This document shows positions 63,704 to 64,000 of a stretch of DNA of 64,000 nt, piece after piece. Both the position numbers and the translations under genes were made by a program. Positions within the stretch are counted from its first letter, which is position 1. Every line of letters begins with the position of its first letter. The notes below the pieces were generated by a model. The model was not told where the DNA came from and did no database searches. It saw only the letters and a program-made list of their open reading frames with translations. This DNA comes from Chrysomallon squamiferum (lineage: Eukaryota; Mollusca; Gastropoda; Neomphalida; Peltospiridae). Location of the stretch: contig CM022677.1 of NCBI GenBank assembly GCA_012295275.1, positions 3,351,925-3,415,924 on the forward strand. The letters are read 5' to 3'.

Positions 63704-63729
63704 CTCTCATTGGAACAATCTTCATTCAG
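63704..63729 (+). CDS. Possible second 26-nt cytoplasmic micro-exon
   Basis: Acceptor tttattaacag and donor CAG|gtatac enclose 26 nt. In phase 0, as set by the preceding candidate, it reads LSLEQSSF and leaves in phase 2. Two equal-length mini-exons with compatible phases make a cytoplasmic tail plausible. The gene would then continue beyond the window. Confidence 0.3.
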
Positions 63730-64000
63730 GTATACCAGATATGCTTTTAGTTTTGATTATCATATTTATTAAATATGCTTGGGTCACGTACAAGGAAACA
63801 TTTACATGCAGATAATGTGACACAAACAGATAGCCTGGATTCCGCCTAATTATTCATTTAAAACTCCAACAAATTCCGGAATTAAACAAAATATAGAACT
63901 TGAAAAACGAGAAATCATATTCACAAATGAAAACTTACATACTTTTAATTTGAAACATTAATATTATGATAATTTAAAATGAAATTCTATATGCTGTACA
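63730..64000. other. Right edge, nothing recognised
   Basis: AT-rich sequence without an identifiable exon or repeat. Probably intron or intergenic. Confidence 0.5.

Larger units (their letters stand above)
57328..63729 (+). pseudogene. Ig/FN3 single-pass membrane protein gene, frame-damaged (gene-level entry)
   Basis: Exons in order: split Ig-like domain (57328-57458 and 57927-58104), four Ig-domain exons (58741-59042, 59294-59598, 59700-59968, 60729-60980), a last Ig plus fibronectin type III exon (61316-61854), a transmembrane exon (62508-62656), and two possible 26-nt tail exons (63409-63434, 63704-63729). Introns are phase 1 between domains, as is usual for extracellular Ig modules. The layout resembles nephrin/SYG-2-like adhesion or recognition receptors; orthology is not claimed. 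A signal-peptide exon is not seen. Frame breaks occur in exons 3, 4, 5, 6 and 7 (about 58806-58822, 59294-59301, 59865-59876, 60922-60936, 61441-61450, 61511-61517). Exons 1, 2 and 8 are open. Either a decaying family member or a real gene with uncorrected indels. Confidence 0.75.

Overview
Eukaryotic (animal) DNA in two very different parts. Positions 1-53,800 are one AT-rich satellite family, interrupted by a 200-N gap at 19,798-19,997. Positions 54,001-64,000 are ordinary AT-rich genomic DNA with decayed retroelements, an interstitial TTAGGG tract and intron-containing gene remains. The TTAGGG repeat, short introns bounded by GT and AG, and an immunoglobulin/fibronectin-III membrane protein show a metazoan. 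A lophotrochozoan, perhaps a mollusc, is my guess only. There is no bacterial gene, operon or CRISPR array.

Satellite: the structure is nested. A TTAC/CTTA-rich tetranucleotide texture builds subunits of about 100 bp. Four subunits make a monomer of about 400 bp. Two monomer types (A and B) alternate to give a higher-order repeat of about 800 bp. In the cleanest stretch I counted subunits of 100, 100, 104 and 100 bp (A, 12,234-12,637) and 100, 100, 103 and 96 bp (B, 12,638-13,036). Left of the first gap the T-rich strand is the + strand. Right of it the whole array is reverse-complemented. Clean blocks alternate with degraded ones (about 2,300-10,600 and 35,050-50,900). No credible protein gene lies in the array.

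Right flank: after a second 200-N gap (53,801-54,000) come microsatellites, a tRNA-like (SINE-like) segment touching a degenerate TTAGGG tract (55,369-55,547), a LINE C-terminal zinc-knuckle fragment (minus strand, 56,108-56,305), and a conserved-looking minus-strand exon of unknown function with one in-frame stop (56,477-57,274). Only 53 bp away, on the plus strand, begins an Ig/FN3 single-pass membrane protein gene, with at least eight recognisable exons from 57,328 to 62,656. Splice phases mostly agree, but exons 3 to 7 carry frame breaks. It is therefore either a decayed member of a gene family or a real gene in a poorly polished assembly. No complete intact protein-coding gene can be certified in the window.
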